Origin: Vibrio sp. HI00D65
GTDB taxonomy: Bacteria > Pseudomonadota > Gammaproteobacteria > Enterobacterales > Vibrionaceae
Length of the DNA: 64,000 nt
NCBI RefSeq assembly: GCF_001635455.1
Contig: NZ_LWEH01000005.1
Location: 124,001-188,000, forward strand
Reading direction: 5' to 3'
Shown: positions 54,126-62,605 of the stretch, piece after piece
How positions within the stretch are numbered: the first letter of the stretch is position 1
How the letters are laid out: every line of letters starts with the position of its first letter
The notes under the pieces: model-generated
Seen by the model: the letters and a program-made list of their open reading frames with translations, nothing else
Databases searched by the model: none
Told to the model about the DNA's origin: nothing
Translations under genes and position numbers: made by a program

Positions 54126-54884
54126 TTAACGCACTTCAAAACCAAAACTATTCAAAATGTCCTTAGCTTTTTCACTAGTAAGGAAAGTATAGAAGTCTTG
54201 TGCGACCGCTTGTTCACTTATTTTCGCTACAGGGTAACGTATTGGTGTATGCAGCTCTGACGGGAATGTCGATACAAGATTCACTTCTTTAGACAACAGC
54301 GCATCCGTTTTGTAAACAATACCGAGCTTAGCTTCACTGCGTTCTACTAAAGCCAATGCCATACGAACGTTATTGCTTGGTGCTAATCGTGTCTTGACGT
54401 CATCCCAAACAGCCAGGTTTTCTAACGCTTCTTTCGCATAGATACCAGCAGGAACCGACATGGTGTTGCCAACCGCAAGCCTTTCATTATAAAGAAGTTT
54501 AGACCACTGCTCACCTTTTGAAATATCGATTGAAATTGCGTCTTCCTTTGGAGAGATTAACACAAGCTCGTTGTCACATAGATTTGTGACATTGTCACTA
54601 GAAACATAGTCTCGATCGACAAGATGAGTCATCCACTTTTCATTTGCCGAGATAAATATATCAGCTGGAGCACCTCTTTCGATCTGTCGTACCAATGAAG
54701 ATGTGCTGGCATAGACAGGAATAACATCAACAGAATGGTTTTTCTCAAACTCTTCAACTAACAGATTAACCGCATTGGTCATAGACGATGCCGCATAAAC
54801 ACGTAGTTTCTCGGCAGCCAAAGCATGAGCAGAACTCAATGAGGTGGTTACCGCTACCGCTAAAAGAGTGACTAGTTTTTTCAT
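54126..54884 (-). CDS. modA: Periplasmic molybdate-binding protein ModA
   Basis: 252 residues from the ATG at 54882-54884 (an in-frame GTG at 54893 overlaps the cobQ stop). A signal peptide (ending AHALAAE) precedes the binding protein fold with LRVYAASSMTNAVN, STSSLVRQIERGAPADIFISA and the SVPAGIYAKEAL block that contacts the oxyanion. It delivers molybdate to ModB. A perfect matS motif (54586-54598) lies within it. Confidence 0.95.
   Translation of the reverse strand: MKKLVTLLAVAVTTSLSSAHALAAEKLRVYAASSMTNAVNLLVEEFEKNHSVDVIPVYASTSSLVRQIERGAPADIFISANEKWMTHLVDRDYVSSDNVTNLCDNELVLISPKEDAISIDISKGEQWSKLLYNERLAVGNTMSVPAGIYAKEALENLAVWDDVKTRLAPSNNVRMALALVERSEAKLGIVYKTDALLSKEVNLVSTFPSELHTPIRYPVAKISEQAVAQDFYTFLTSEKAKDILNSFGFEVR
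54586..54598. other. matS site (MatP binding motif)
   Basis: GTGACATTGTCAC, a perfect matS match inside modA, 3.9 kb from the one at 50645. Confidence 0.85.
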
Positions 54885-54889
54885 TGCTC

Positions 54890-56389
54890 TCACTTTTCTG
54901 TTGTTCTTTTAATTTCTTGACCAGTTTGTTTCAGCTCAGGCCAAAGCAAGTCAAGATTTAAGTGCTCTTCGATGGCGTCCGCAATTCTATTAACACCCAA
55001 CTCTTTCAGTTGTTCGTGGTCAATCGCTGCTACTTCGTTGGCATCGGCCCACTCACAAATCAGTGACAACGCATCACTGTTATCCAATACACCGTGCAAG
55101 TAAGTGCCAAATATTGAGTTATCTGAGTTTATCGCGCCATCAAAGCTGCCAGATTCTAACTGAACAGGTAATGCCATTTCATTGACATCAGTCCTACCTA
55201 CGTGAATCTCATACCCTTTAACTGGTGCCGACTTTCCATTTAAGTTTAACGTGCCAAACACGTTCGTTAACGTTTTCTGCTGCGTTAACGTGGTTTCAAC
55301 ATCAAGGTACCCTAACCCTTCACTGCTGCCCGGTTGGCCTTCCACACCATCAGGGTCGTGGATAAGATTACCAAGCATCTGATAACCACCACATATCCCC
55401 ATCACTTTGCCACCTAAACGCAGGTGACGTTGAATATCTTTATACCAGCCTTGTTGCTTCAAGTAGTCTAAATCGGCTCTTACAGACTTAGTGCCAGGCA
55501 AAATAATCAAATCAGCGTTGCTTAAGCGCTCGCCTTTACCCACATAGCGAAGATCAATAGAAGGATTTAACCTTAACGCGTCAAAGTCAGTGTGGTTGCT
55601 GATCCGTGTAAGGACAGGTACCACGACCTTAAGCTTGGCCTCTCCATCGGACTCTTGGGCTGAGGTAATGGCATCTTCAGCTTCTAAATTGAAACCATGC
55701 AAATATGGCAACACACCAATCACAGGCTTGCCTGTTTTCTCTTCAAGCCAATCAAGGCCGGACTGAAGCAGAGCGATATCGCCTCTAAAACGGTTGATCA
55801 CAAATCCTTTCACACGAGCTTGTTCAGATTCAGATAACAGAGCTAATGTGCCATACAGGTGTGCAAATACGCCTCCGCGGTCGATATCAGCCACAATGAT
55901 CACTGGGATGTCTGCCTTTTCAGCAAACCCCATGTTCGCGATGTCATTCTCACGAAGGTTAATTTCTGCAGGGCTTCCGGCACCTTCAATCATCACGCTA
56001 TCGTATTCTTCTAAAAGTCGATCAAATGAATCAATAACTGTATTCATCGCCACTTTCTTGTAATCATGGTAGCCCGTAGCCTCCATATTACTTAATGCTC
56101 TGCCTTGCAGAATAACTTGAGCACCGGTGTCTGAGTTGGGTTTAAGCAATACAGGGTTCATGTGAACCGAAGGTTCGATATTACACGCTTGAGCCTGAAC
56201 GGCTTGAGCGCGGCCAATTTCCCCACCGTCTTTAGTCACTGCACTATTCAAAGCCATATTCTGTGGCTTGAATGGTGCCACCTTAATTCCCTTCCTGGTC
56301 AAAACACGGCATAAACCTGCCACCAATACACTTTTTCCGGCATCTGATGTGGTTCCCTGAACCATAAGGGCGTTTAATGGTGCTCGCAT
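54890..56389 (-). CDS. cobQ: Cobyric acid synthase CobQ
   Basis: 499 residues. N-terminal ATPase domain of dethiobiotin-synthetase type ([22 protein letters not shown], about 8-30) and C-terminal glutamine amidotransferase domain with the nucleophile in [11 protein letters not shown] (about 335) and the His in [10 protein letters not shown]. It amidates adenosyl-cobyrinic acid a,c-diamide to cobyric acid in B12 synthesis. It is the first gene of an apparent cobQ-modABC operon; the pairing of cobalamin and molybdate genes is unusual and was not explained by the sequence. Confidence 0.93.
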   Translation of the reverse strand: MRAPLNALMVQGTTSDAGKSVLVAGLCRVLTRKGIKVAPFKPQNMALNSAVTKDGGEIGRAQAVQAQACNIEPSVHMNPVLLKPNSDTGAQVILQGRALSNMEATGYHDYKKVAMNTVIDSFDRLLEEYDSVMIEGAGSPAEINLRENDIANMGFAEKADIPVIIVADIDRGGVFAHLYGTLALLSESEQARVKGFVINRFRGDIALLQSGLDWLEEKTGKPVIGVLPYLHGFNLEAEDAITSAQESDGEAKLKVVVPVLTRISNHTDFDALRLNPSIDLRYVGKGERLSNADLIILPGTKSVRADLDYLKQQGWYKDIQRHLRLGGKVMGICGGYQMLGNLIHDPDGVEGQPGSSEGLGYLDVETTLTQQKTLTNVFGTLNLNGKSAPVKGYEIHVGRTDVNEMALPVQLESGSFDGAINSDNSIFGTYLHGVLDNSDALSLICEWADANEVAAIDHEQLKELGVNRIADAIEEHLNLDLLWPELKQTGQEIKRTTEK

Positions 56390-56584
56390 TCGTACTTAAA
56401 TCCTTAATTTCTCAGCCCGCAGACAATACTTCTCTTTCACCATCTTAACGTCATTGGCGACTAGATGCTCAATAAAATGAATGGAAAATGAATGTGTTAC
56501 TCACTCTAGATTCAAACCGAGTGTTGTTTAATAGCCTCATCGAAAAAAAACGCTTCAACTAACAAAAAACATAAGGGATTCACC

Positions 56585-56962
56585 ATGAAAAAAACTGTAT
56601 TAGCTATTGCAACGACTATTATCCTTGCTCCAACTTTCGCAATGGCTGGTAACCACAAAGACAGCAAGCACGAGAGCTCTATTGCTTACACAGGACCTAT
56701 TGAAACCGTTTCTGTCGCGACACTACTTGCAGACGCAAGCATGTTTTCTGAGCAAGACGCAATTGTAGACGGCAAGATTGTTCGTCAGCTTAAGAACGAT
56801 ACCTTCATCTTCTCTGATGGCCGGAGCGAGATTCAAATCGAACTGGATGACGATATCCGCCTAGCACAGCCACTAACAGCAGATACAAAAGTACGTATCT
56901 TCGGCGAGTATGAAGGCGGCAAAACACCTGAAATCGAGGTTGACCACATCCAAGTCCTATAA
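56585..56962 (+). CDS. BOF (NirD/YgiW/YdeI) family periplasmic stress protein
   Basis: 125 residues: signal peptide (about 1-21, ending FAMA) and an OB-fold domain (about 38-122: VDGKIVRQLKNDTFIFSDG, RIFGEYEGGKTPEIEVDHIQVL). The family includes YgiW/YdeI, small periplasmic proteins linked to peroxide, metal and antimicrobial peptide tolerance. No operon partner is visible. Confidence 0.85.
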   Translation: MKKTVLAIATTIILAPTFAMAGNHKDSKHESSIAYTGPIETVSVATLLADASMFSEQDAIVDGKIVRQLKNDTFIFSDGRSEIQIELDDDIRLAQPLTADTKVRIFGEYEGGKTPEIEVDHIQVL

Positions 56963-57059
56963 GCGATACAGATGAAACGATCGACTTCAAATAAATTGGC
57001 CTGCATATTGCATAATTTTTGTATTATACTGCCGCAAATACAATTTATATGGAGTCACC

Positions 57060-57584
57060 ATGCTGGGTTGCACTAAAAAGACTGTCCTTTTAGGACTAGC
57101 TGCACTGTGTTCTTTCTCTGCGTCTGCAAACAACTTTAACTACAACACATTCGAGCTGCGCATGGGTACCAGCCCTAGTACCTTCGGTGGTGAAGTAACA
57201 ACCATGTTTACTCAGAACTCACACTTTGCTGCACGTATCGATTCAGAATTTGAAAGTGATTGGGATGCAGCTGTGGGTATGGGTTTTAATGGACCTATTA
57301 GCCAATTCGCCGATGTGACCGGGCAAATGCTTCTGCACAACATTGAACGCAATGACGACAACCATATCAAAACCGAAATTAACCTAGGTTTAAGAGCTTG
57401 GTTAATAGCAAACGTTGAAGTCAACGCGCGCCTTGGTCAACTGATTGACAATGACGACACTCATTCAATCGTAGGTGTTGGCGCTCGTTTCCATTCAACA
57501 GATCAACTTTCTGTAGGTTTGGACATGCGTAATAACGGTACTTACGGCCATCAGCTGTTAATGTCAGCTCGATTCGGTTTCTAA
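57060..57584 (+). CDS. Small secreted beta-barrel-like protein of unknown function
   Basis: 174 residues with a signal peptide (TVLLGLAALCSFSASA) and a mature part of short beta-type segments ending RFGF, with C-terminal Phe, as expected of a small outer-membrane barrel. The start context is GGAGTCACC-ATG. Not recognised beyond topology. A terminator follows at 57624. Confidence 0.65.
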   Translation: MLGCTKKTVLLGLAALCSFSASANNFNYNTFELRMGTSPSTFGGEVTTMFTQNSHFAARIDSEFESDWDAAVGMGFNGPISQFADVTGQMLLHNIERNDDNHIKTEINLGLRAWLIANVEVNARLGQLIDNDDTHSIVGVGARFHSTDQLSVGLDMRNNGTYGHQLLMSARFGF

Positions 57585-57623
57585 ACTTTTAAAAAGTGCC
57601 GAGCAGAGCATCTAAACCAATTT

Positions 57624-57653
57624 GAAAGCCGACTTCTAAAAGTCGGCTTTCTG
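57624..57653 (+). terminator. Rho-independent terminator
   Basis: 12-bp perfect stem GAAAGCCGACTT / AAGTCGGCTTTC with loop CTAA, about 40 bases after the small barrel gene. Confidence 0.8.
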
Positions 57654-57737
57654 AAGAGTTCCGTGGAATCGCTCAGCAATTGAACGCTCAAGTTCAGCTA
57701 TTCAAATACTGAGAACATCTTTGAATTTTGTCCTTCT

Positions 57738-57775
57738 AAAAAAGCCCCGAACACAACCGTGCTCGGGGCTTTTTG
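57738..57775. terminator. Bidirectional terminator
   Basis: AAAAAGCCCCGAACAC / GTGCTCGGGGCTTTTT with one mismatch, T-rich on both sides, about 60 bases beyond the convergent ybiT stop. Confidence 0.85.
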
Positions 57776-57834
57776 TATCTAGTGATGGACCATTAATGTC
57801 AGTCTAGCACCTCAATCAATCACGCTTGAGACGA

Positions 57835-59442
57835 TTACAGATTAACCATCAACATCTTTTTCTGATGATCCAAGTACTCTTCATAGGTACCTTGGAAACT
57901 CAATAGCTGCTGGTCTTTCACATCAATAATGTATGTCGCAAGTGAAGATACAAACTCGCGGTCGTGACTCACGAAGATAAGCGTACCCGGGTAAACCTTA
58001 AGCGCATCGTTGAGCGCTTGGATCGCTTCCATATCCATGTGGTTCGTTGGTTCGTCCATCACAAGAACGTTAATGTCTTGCATCATTAGCTTGCCAAATA
58101 ACAGGCGGTTTTTCTCGCCACCAGAACAGTTACGTGCTTTCTTGTTTGCATCGTCTGCAGTGAACAATAGACGGCCTAGAATACCACGCACCATTAAGTC
58201 ATCGTGCTTCGCTGTACGCCACTGTGAGATCCAATCGAAAATGCTCAGGTCGTTATCAAAGTCTGCACTGCTATCTTGCGGGCAGTAGCCAACAGATGCG
58301 TTTTCTGACCATTTTACGATGCCTTGGTTTTGCTCAAGTTCACCGACTAAACAACGTAGCAAGGTGGTTTTACCCACACCGTTCTCACCAATAACCGCAA
58401 GGCGCGTACCCGCTTCAAGTAATAAGTTACCACCAGCAAATAACGTTTCACCTCCGAAACCGTGGCCTAGCTCTTGAAATTCAAGCGCTTGGCGGTGCAG
58501 TTTCTTACCTTCGCCGAAGTTAATCGACGGGCTCATACGGCTCGAAGACTTTACTTCATCAAGAGTGATCTTTTCCATCTTCTTAGCACGAGAACTAGCT
58601 TGCTTCGCTTTCGATGCGTTGGCACCAAAACGGTTCACGAAGTCTTGCAGATCATTGATTTCGGCTGTCTTCTTCGCGTTGGAAGCCAAAAGTTGCTCAC
58701 GACGCAAACCCGATGCTTCTAGGAAGTACTCATAGTTACCTGGATAGATACGCAGTTCACCGTAGTCGATGTCCGCCATGTGCGTACATACTGAGTTAAG
58801 GAAGTGCCTATCGTGCGAAATGATGATCATTGTACATTTGCGCTGGTTTAGCTCTTCAGCAAGCCAGTTGATAGTGTGAATGTCCAAGTTGTTCGTTGGC
58901 TCATCAAGTAACAGAATATCTGGATTCGCAAACAGCGCTTGAGCCAAAAGCACACGCAGTTTCCAACCCGGAGCAACTTGCTGCATCAAGCCAAAGTGAA
59001 GCTCTTCTTCGATACCCGCTTGGATCAGAATATCGCCAGCACGGCTTTCTGCTGTGTAGCCATCCATTTCTGCGAATTCGCTTTCAAGCTCTGCCACTTT
59101 CATTCCATCTTCTTCGCTCATTTCAGGCAAAGAGTAAATGCGGTCACGCTCTTGTTTCACTTCCCATAACTTTCTATCCCCCATGATCACTACGTCAATT
59201 ACGCTGTACTGTTCAAAAGCAAACTGATCTTGGCTCAATACGCCCAGTTTTTCCCCAGGAGTAATGGAAACGTTGCCTGAGCTCGGCGCTAGCGCACCAC
59301 TTAGGATTTTCATGAATGTCGATTTGCCGCAACCATTGGCGCCAATCAAACCATAACGATTGCCATTACCAAATTTAGCAGAGATGTTTTCAAACAAAGG
59401 CTCTGCGCCAAATTGCATTGTGATGTTCGCGGTAGATATCAA
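57835..59442 (-). CDS. ybiT: ABC-F family ATPase YbiT
   Basis: 535 residues with two ABC domains joined by a charged linker and no membrane segments, the ABC-F layout. First domain Walker [10 protein letters not shown] (about 38) and Walker [13 protein letters not shown]; second domain Walker [10 protein letters not shown] and signature [13 protein letters not shown]. Opening residues [25 protein letters not shown] closely resemble E. coli YbiT. ABC-F proteins bind the ribosomal E site and rescue or protect stalled ribosomes. Confidence 0.94.
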   Translation of the reverse strand: MISTANITMQFGAEPLFENISAKFGNGNRYGLIGANGCGKSTFMKILSGALAPSSGNVSITPGEKLGVLSQDQFAFEQYSVIDVVIMGDRKLWEVKQERDRIYSLPEMSEEDGMKVAELESEFAEMDGYTAESRAGDILIQAGIEEELHFGLMQQVAPGWKLRVLLAQALFANPDILLLDEPTNNLDIHTINWLAEELNQRKCTMIIISHDRHFLNSVCTHMADIDYGELRIYPGNYEYFLEASGLRREQLLASNAKKTAEINDLQDFVNRFGANASKAKQASSRAKKMEKITLDEVKSSSRMSPSINFGEGKKLHRQALEFQELGHGFGGETLFAGGNLLLEAGTRLAVIGENGVGKTTLLRCLVGELEQNQGIVKWSENASVGYCPQDSSADFDNDLSIFDWISQWRTAKHDDLMVRGILGRLLFTADDANKKARNCSGGEKNRLLFGKLMMQDINVLVMDEPTNHMDMEAIQALNDALKVYPGTLIFVSHDREFVSSLATYIIDVKDQQLLSFQGTYEEYLDHQKKMLMVNL

Positions 59443-59644
59443 AGAAGTAATTCCTAAGCGTATACTGGATAGATAATTATTAAGTTTTTGGATAAACCTA
59501 AATAAGGACTACGAAAGTATTGGGTAAACGAAAATGAAGCGCGGATTATATAGAGATCAGGATCACATTGTCGAGGCTAAACAATGAACGGATGACGTAC
59601 AGAGGCAAATTATCGGTATTTACCCGAATTACGGTCGAAAAACG

Positions 59645-59677
59645 AAAAATCCCCGCTAATTCAATTAGCAGGGATTC
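59645..59677 (-). terminator. Rho-independent terminator
   Basis: AATCCCTGCTAATT / AATTAGCGGGGATT on the minus strand with one G-U pair, followed by a T-run. About 40 bases after the stop of the lipoprotein protease gene. Confidence 0.8.
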
Positions 59678-59714
59678 GATTATTACAGAGTTAACCTTTT
59701 AGAAGGTTATGAAA

Positions 59715-60401
59715 CTATTTAGTCACTTTCTTCTGAACGTACTTCTGGCTTACATCGACAACCGCAATATCTCTAAAGAAACTCCTTCCCAAAAGAAGTG
59801 GGAAAGAAAGATGGGTTCGATCAGCAAGTGTAAATTCAGTTTTGTCTTTTAGGTCACCAATTTGGATAGAAACCACAACCACAGCACGGCGTTGTGTGCC
59901 TTCAGCGCTAGATTGTTTGATCTTCACCCAACGCTCTACAGGTAGGCTGATCTCTTCTGTTGTGATTCCATCATGCTCGATCTTGAATTTAACCCAATCT
60001 TTTCCATCCCGCTCAAAATCAACGATATCAACCGCACTGATTGAAGAAGTGGTAGCACCGGTATCAACACGCGCTTTAAACGCCTCTTTCAAGCCAGGAA
60101 TAAATACCCATTCTTCTTCACCAAGTATCAGTTTACCGTCACTGGTTTTCGTTGGTTTTGCTGCCGGTTTTTCTTCAGCCTTCGGCTTCGCTTCTGGCTC
60201 AGTTGGTTTTACTTCTTCAGGCTTCTCGGTAGGTTCCGTTACTTTGTCGCCTTCAGTTGCGTCTGTCTTAGACGAATCGTCAACAACTGGTTGTTCGATC
60301 TGAGGCTTTTGCTCTGGTTCAACCGGTACCTGAGTCGTGGTTGTACAAGCAAACAATCCGCCACTTAACATTAGGGTTATAAACGCTTTCCAATTATACA
60401 T
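59715..60401 (-). CDS. Lipoprotein with retropepsin-like aspartic protease domain (PF05618)
   Basis: 228 residues: lipobox LFAC (Cys about 19), a low-complexity acidic Pro/Glu/Lys linker (about 25-95), then a PF05618-type domain with catalytic Asp in ARVDTGATTSS (about 115-123) and the LLLGRSFF block. The family was once called ATP-dependent zinc protease, but its fold and DTGA motif are those of aspartic proteases. A relation to RimB-like glutamate ligase partners is known for the family, but none is adjacent here. Starts 15 bases after the aminotransferase stop. Confidence 0.85.
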   Translation of the reverse strand: MYNWKAFITLMLSGGLFACTTTTQVPVEPEQKPQIEQPVVDDSSKTDATEGDKVTEPTEKPEEVKPTEPEAKPKAEEKPAAKPTKTSDGKLILGEEEWVFIPGLKEAFKARVDTGATTSSISAVDIVDFERDGKDWVKFKIEHDGITTEEISLPVERWVKIKQSSAEGTQRRAVVVVSIQIGDLKDKTEFTLADRTHLSFPLLLGRSFFRDIAVVDVSQKYVQKKVTK

Positions 60402-60415
60402 TCAGTCACCTTCTA

Positions 60416-61600
60416 TTATTTTGATACGTTGGCTATCGCTTTCGCTACGTAAGGAATATGTGATTCAGAAAGACCTGCAATATTGATGCGTCCATCACCA
60501 ACACCGTAGATGCCATATTCTTCACGTAATTGATTCATTTGAGTTTCTTTAAAGCCTAGTACAGTAAACATACCTTTATGACTTTCAATGAAATCAAATT
60601 GTGACGTGTTATAAGTATTTCGCAATTCATCACATAAACTTTGGCGTAGATTCAACAAACGTTGCTGCATTTCACTCAACTCTTGCTTCCAAATCGTTGT
60701 TAGCTCTTGATTCTGAAGAATTATTTTTACCAACGCCGCACCGTGATCTGGCGGCATGGTGTAAGTTGAGCGAGCAAGTGTCAGTAGCTTACCTTTTGCG
60801 TTGCCAACGTGTTCGCTATTCTTACCAATCACAATCGCAGCGCCCGTTCTTTCACGGTACAAACCGAAGTTCTTAGAGCAAGAAGTAGTAATTAACATCT
60901 CTTCCACATTGTTCGCCATGTGTTGAAGACCTTTTGCATCTTCTTCGAGGCCGTCACCAAAGCCTTGGTAGGCAATATCAACGAACGGTAAGAAACCATT
61001 CTTCTGCGACAATTTCGTGACTTCCTGCCACGCTTCAAAGTCAATATCGGCACCCGTTGGGTTATGACAGCAACCATGCAGTAGTACCACGTCTGACGGA
61101 CCCGCTTTCGATAGGTCATCTAACATTCTTGCAGTATCAACTTGCTTCGTTTCAGGACTGAAGTAATTGTAGTATCGAACCTTTAAACCTGCCGCTTCCA
61201 TCACAGGTTTGTGGTTCACATAGCTTGGGTTTGAAATCCAAACAGTGGTGTCTGGTTGAGAAACTTTCATTAAGTCACCCAACATTCGAAGTGCACCACT
61301 TGCACCTGGTGTTTGAATCGCAGCTACGCGATCCATTGAAGAAGTCCCTTTAAGCAGCAGATCAACCATGCTTTGGTTAAACTCTTCACAGCCCGCTAGG
61401 CCAACGTAAGCTTTAGTTTTCTGTGTTTCAACAACGATATCTTGAGCCATCGAAACGGCTTTCATGATAGGAGTTTCGCCTTGGTCGTTTTTATAAACGC
61501 CAATGCCTAAATCGACTTTGTCAGTACGAGTATCGCCGCGGTAAGCAACAGAAAGAGATAGAATTGGATCTAAAGTTGGTTTTGGTAGATGTGAAAACAT
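60416..61600 (-). CDS. Aromatic / aspartate aminotransferase (class I)
   Basis: 394 residues from the ATG at 61598-61600, matching the MF-start of AspC/TyrB; a GTG at 61609 is open in frame. Class I PLP aminotransferase features: LGIGVYKNDQGETPI, the GCCHNPTGAD loop, DIAYQGFGDGLEEDA and the PLP lysine in TSCSKNFGLYRERTGA, with the substrate-binding Arg in GRINIAG. Transfers amino groups between aspartate or aromatic amino acids and 2-oxoglutarate. Substrate preference cannot be read from sequence. Confidence 0.93.
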   Translation of the reverse strand: MFSHLPKPTLDPILSLSVAYRGDTRTDKVDLGIGVYKNDQGETPIMKAVSMAQDIVVETQKTKAYVGLAGCEEFNQSMVDLLLKGTSSMDRVAAIQTPGASGALRMLGDLMKVSQPDTTVWISNPSYVNHKPVMEAAGLKVRYYNYFSPETKQVDTARMLDDLSKAGPSDVVLLHGCCHNPTGADIDFEAWQEVTKLSQKNGFLPFVDIAYQGFGDGLEEDAKGLQHMANNVEEMLITTSCSKNFGLYRERTGAAIVIGKNSEHVGNAKGKLLTLARSTYTMPPDHGAALVKIILQNQELTTIWKQELSEMQQRLLNLRQSLCDELRNTYNTSQFDFIESHKGMFTVLGFKETQMNQLREEYGIYGVGDGRINIAGLSESHIPYVAKAIANVSK

Positions 61601-61980
61601 GAAAGTCACAACCCTTTGAAATTCAAGTAATGAACTTCACGTTAACATTATCATAGTCAAATCAGAAACATTTTTTAAGAGAAGCGCTTAGTTCACAGAA
61701 GTAATCAGAGATTGGTCATTTTACAGAGGGGATTCGTGCAAAAATCAAACAATAATGACTGTCTTGCTGGAGTAACCTAATGAAGTTCGCATTAACTAGC
61801 CAACGAATCCACTCTAAAAAATGGATCAACGACCTCATAGAAGAACCTGATCAACTAACCGCTTAAATACTGATTTGACCTACTAGAATAAACGAAAAGA
61901 ACTCACACCCAAGGGCTGATTGGTTGCATTACGTTAACCATGATGCCCTTCTTCGTTTTCCAAGCCTACGAAGGACAACC
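61601..61980. other. Region between the aminotransferase and nrdG
   Basis: 380 bases, AT-rich, with one weak small frame (61780-61866). The aminotransferase promoter must be at the left end. I see no other structure. Confidence 0.4.
61780..61866 (+). CDS. Possible 28-residue small protein
   Basis: ATG preceded by CTGGAG (GGAG about 7 bases upstream) and 28 codons ending TAA: MKFALTSQRIHSKKWINDLI, then EEPDQLTA. Opposite in strand to its neighbours. Not recognised; coding nature uncertain. Confidence 0.3.
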   Translation: MKFALTSQRIHSKKWINDLIEEPDQLTA

Positions 61981-62451
61981 TCAGACATCAGTGAATCGAT
62001 GGATAATTTGGTTTGAACTACCACGCCAATCCAGCATTGGATCCGCTTTATCTTGCTCAAAACGACCATCAATTAGGGTATCAACGTATTCCAGCACTTG
62101 CTTCTGATTTTCATCCAATTCGCCAAGTTCATAGCCTGTCCACATCCAGATATCTTTGCCTTCACATTCTGCTTTTACGCGCTTAACCAACTTTAATACT
62201 TCAGAAACATTCGCAGGATGTAGAGGATCACCACCAGAAAGTGATAAACCACTGCGCTTGATTCGCGGATCATTAAGATCGGTAACAATGTGGTCTTGTA
62301 GCTCTTGAGTGAACAAATGCCCAGAGTCCAACCTTTGCGTCGACTGGTTATAACACCCACGGCACTGGTGTACACAACCCGACACAAACAAAGTACAGCG
62401 TGTGCCTGGACCATTTACAACGTCGATTGGATGATATTGATGATAATTCAT
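61981..62451 (-). CDS. nrdG: Anaerobic ribonucleotide reductase activating protein NrdG
   Basis: 156 residues, radical-SAM: the cluster motif C-x3-C-x2-C in GCVHQCRGCYN (about 26-34), the SAM-binding SLSGGDPLHP and DIWMWTGYELGEL. Uses S-adenosylmethionine to create the glycyl radical in NrdD, encoded 154 bases upstream. Both belong to anaerobic dNTP synthesis. Confidence 0.95.
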   Translation of the reverse strand: MNYHQYHPIDVVNGPGTRCTLFVSGCVHQCRGCYNQSTQRLDSGHLFTQELQDHIVTDLNDPRIKRSGLSLSGGDPLHPANVSEVLKLVKRVKAECEGKDIWMWTGYELGELDENQKQVLEYVDTLIDGRFEQDKADPMLDWRGSSNQIIHRFTDV

Positions 62452-62605
62452 AAGGCAGTATTGAAAACTCGTGATGGCTTAATGGGTTACTTAAAGAGTA
62501 ACGAGTAGTGAAACCAATGAATTGGTATCGACATTGAGCCGATACCAATCTTGTATCGTGAAACGTAGATCTTCTAAGTAAGCTAGCTTACACTCTTAAA
62601 GCTCA

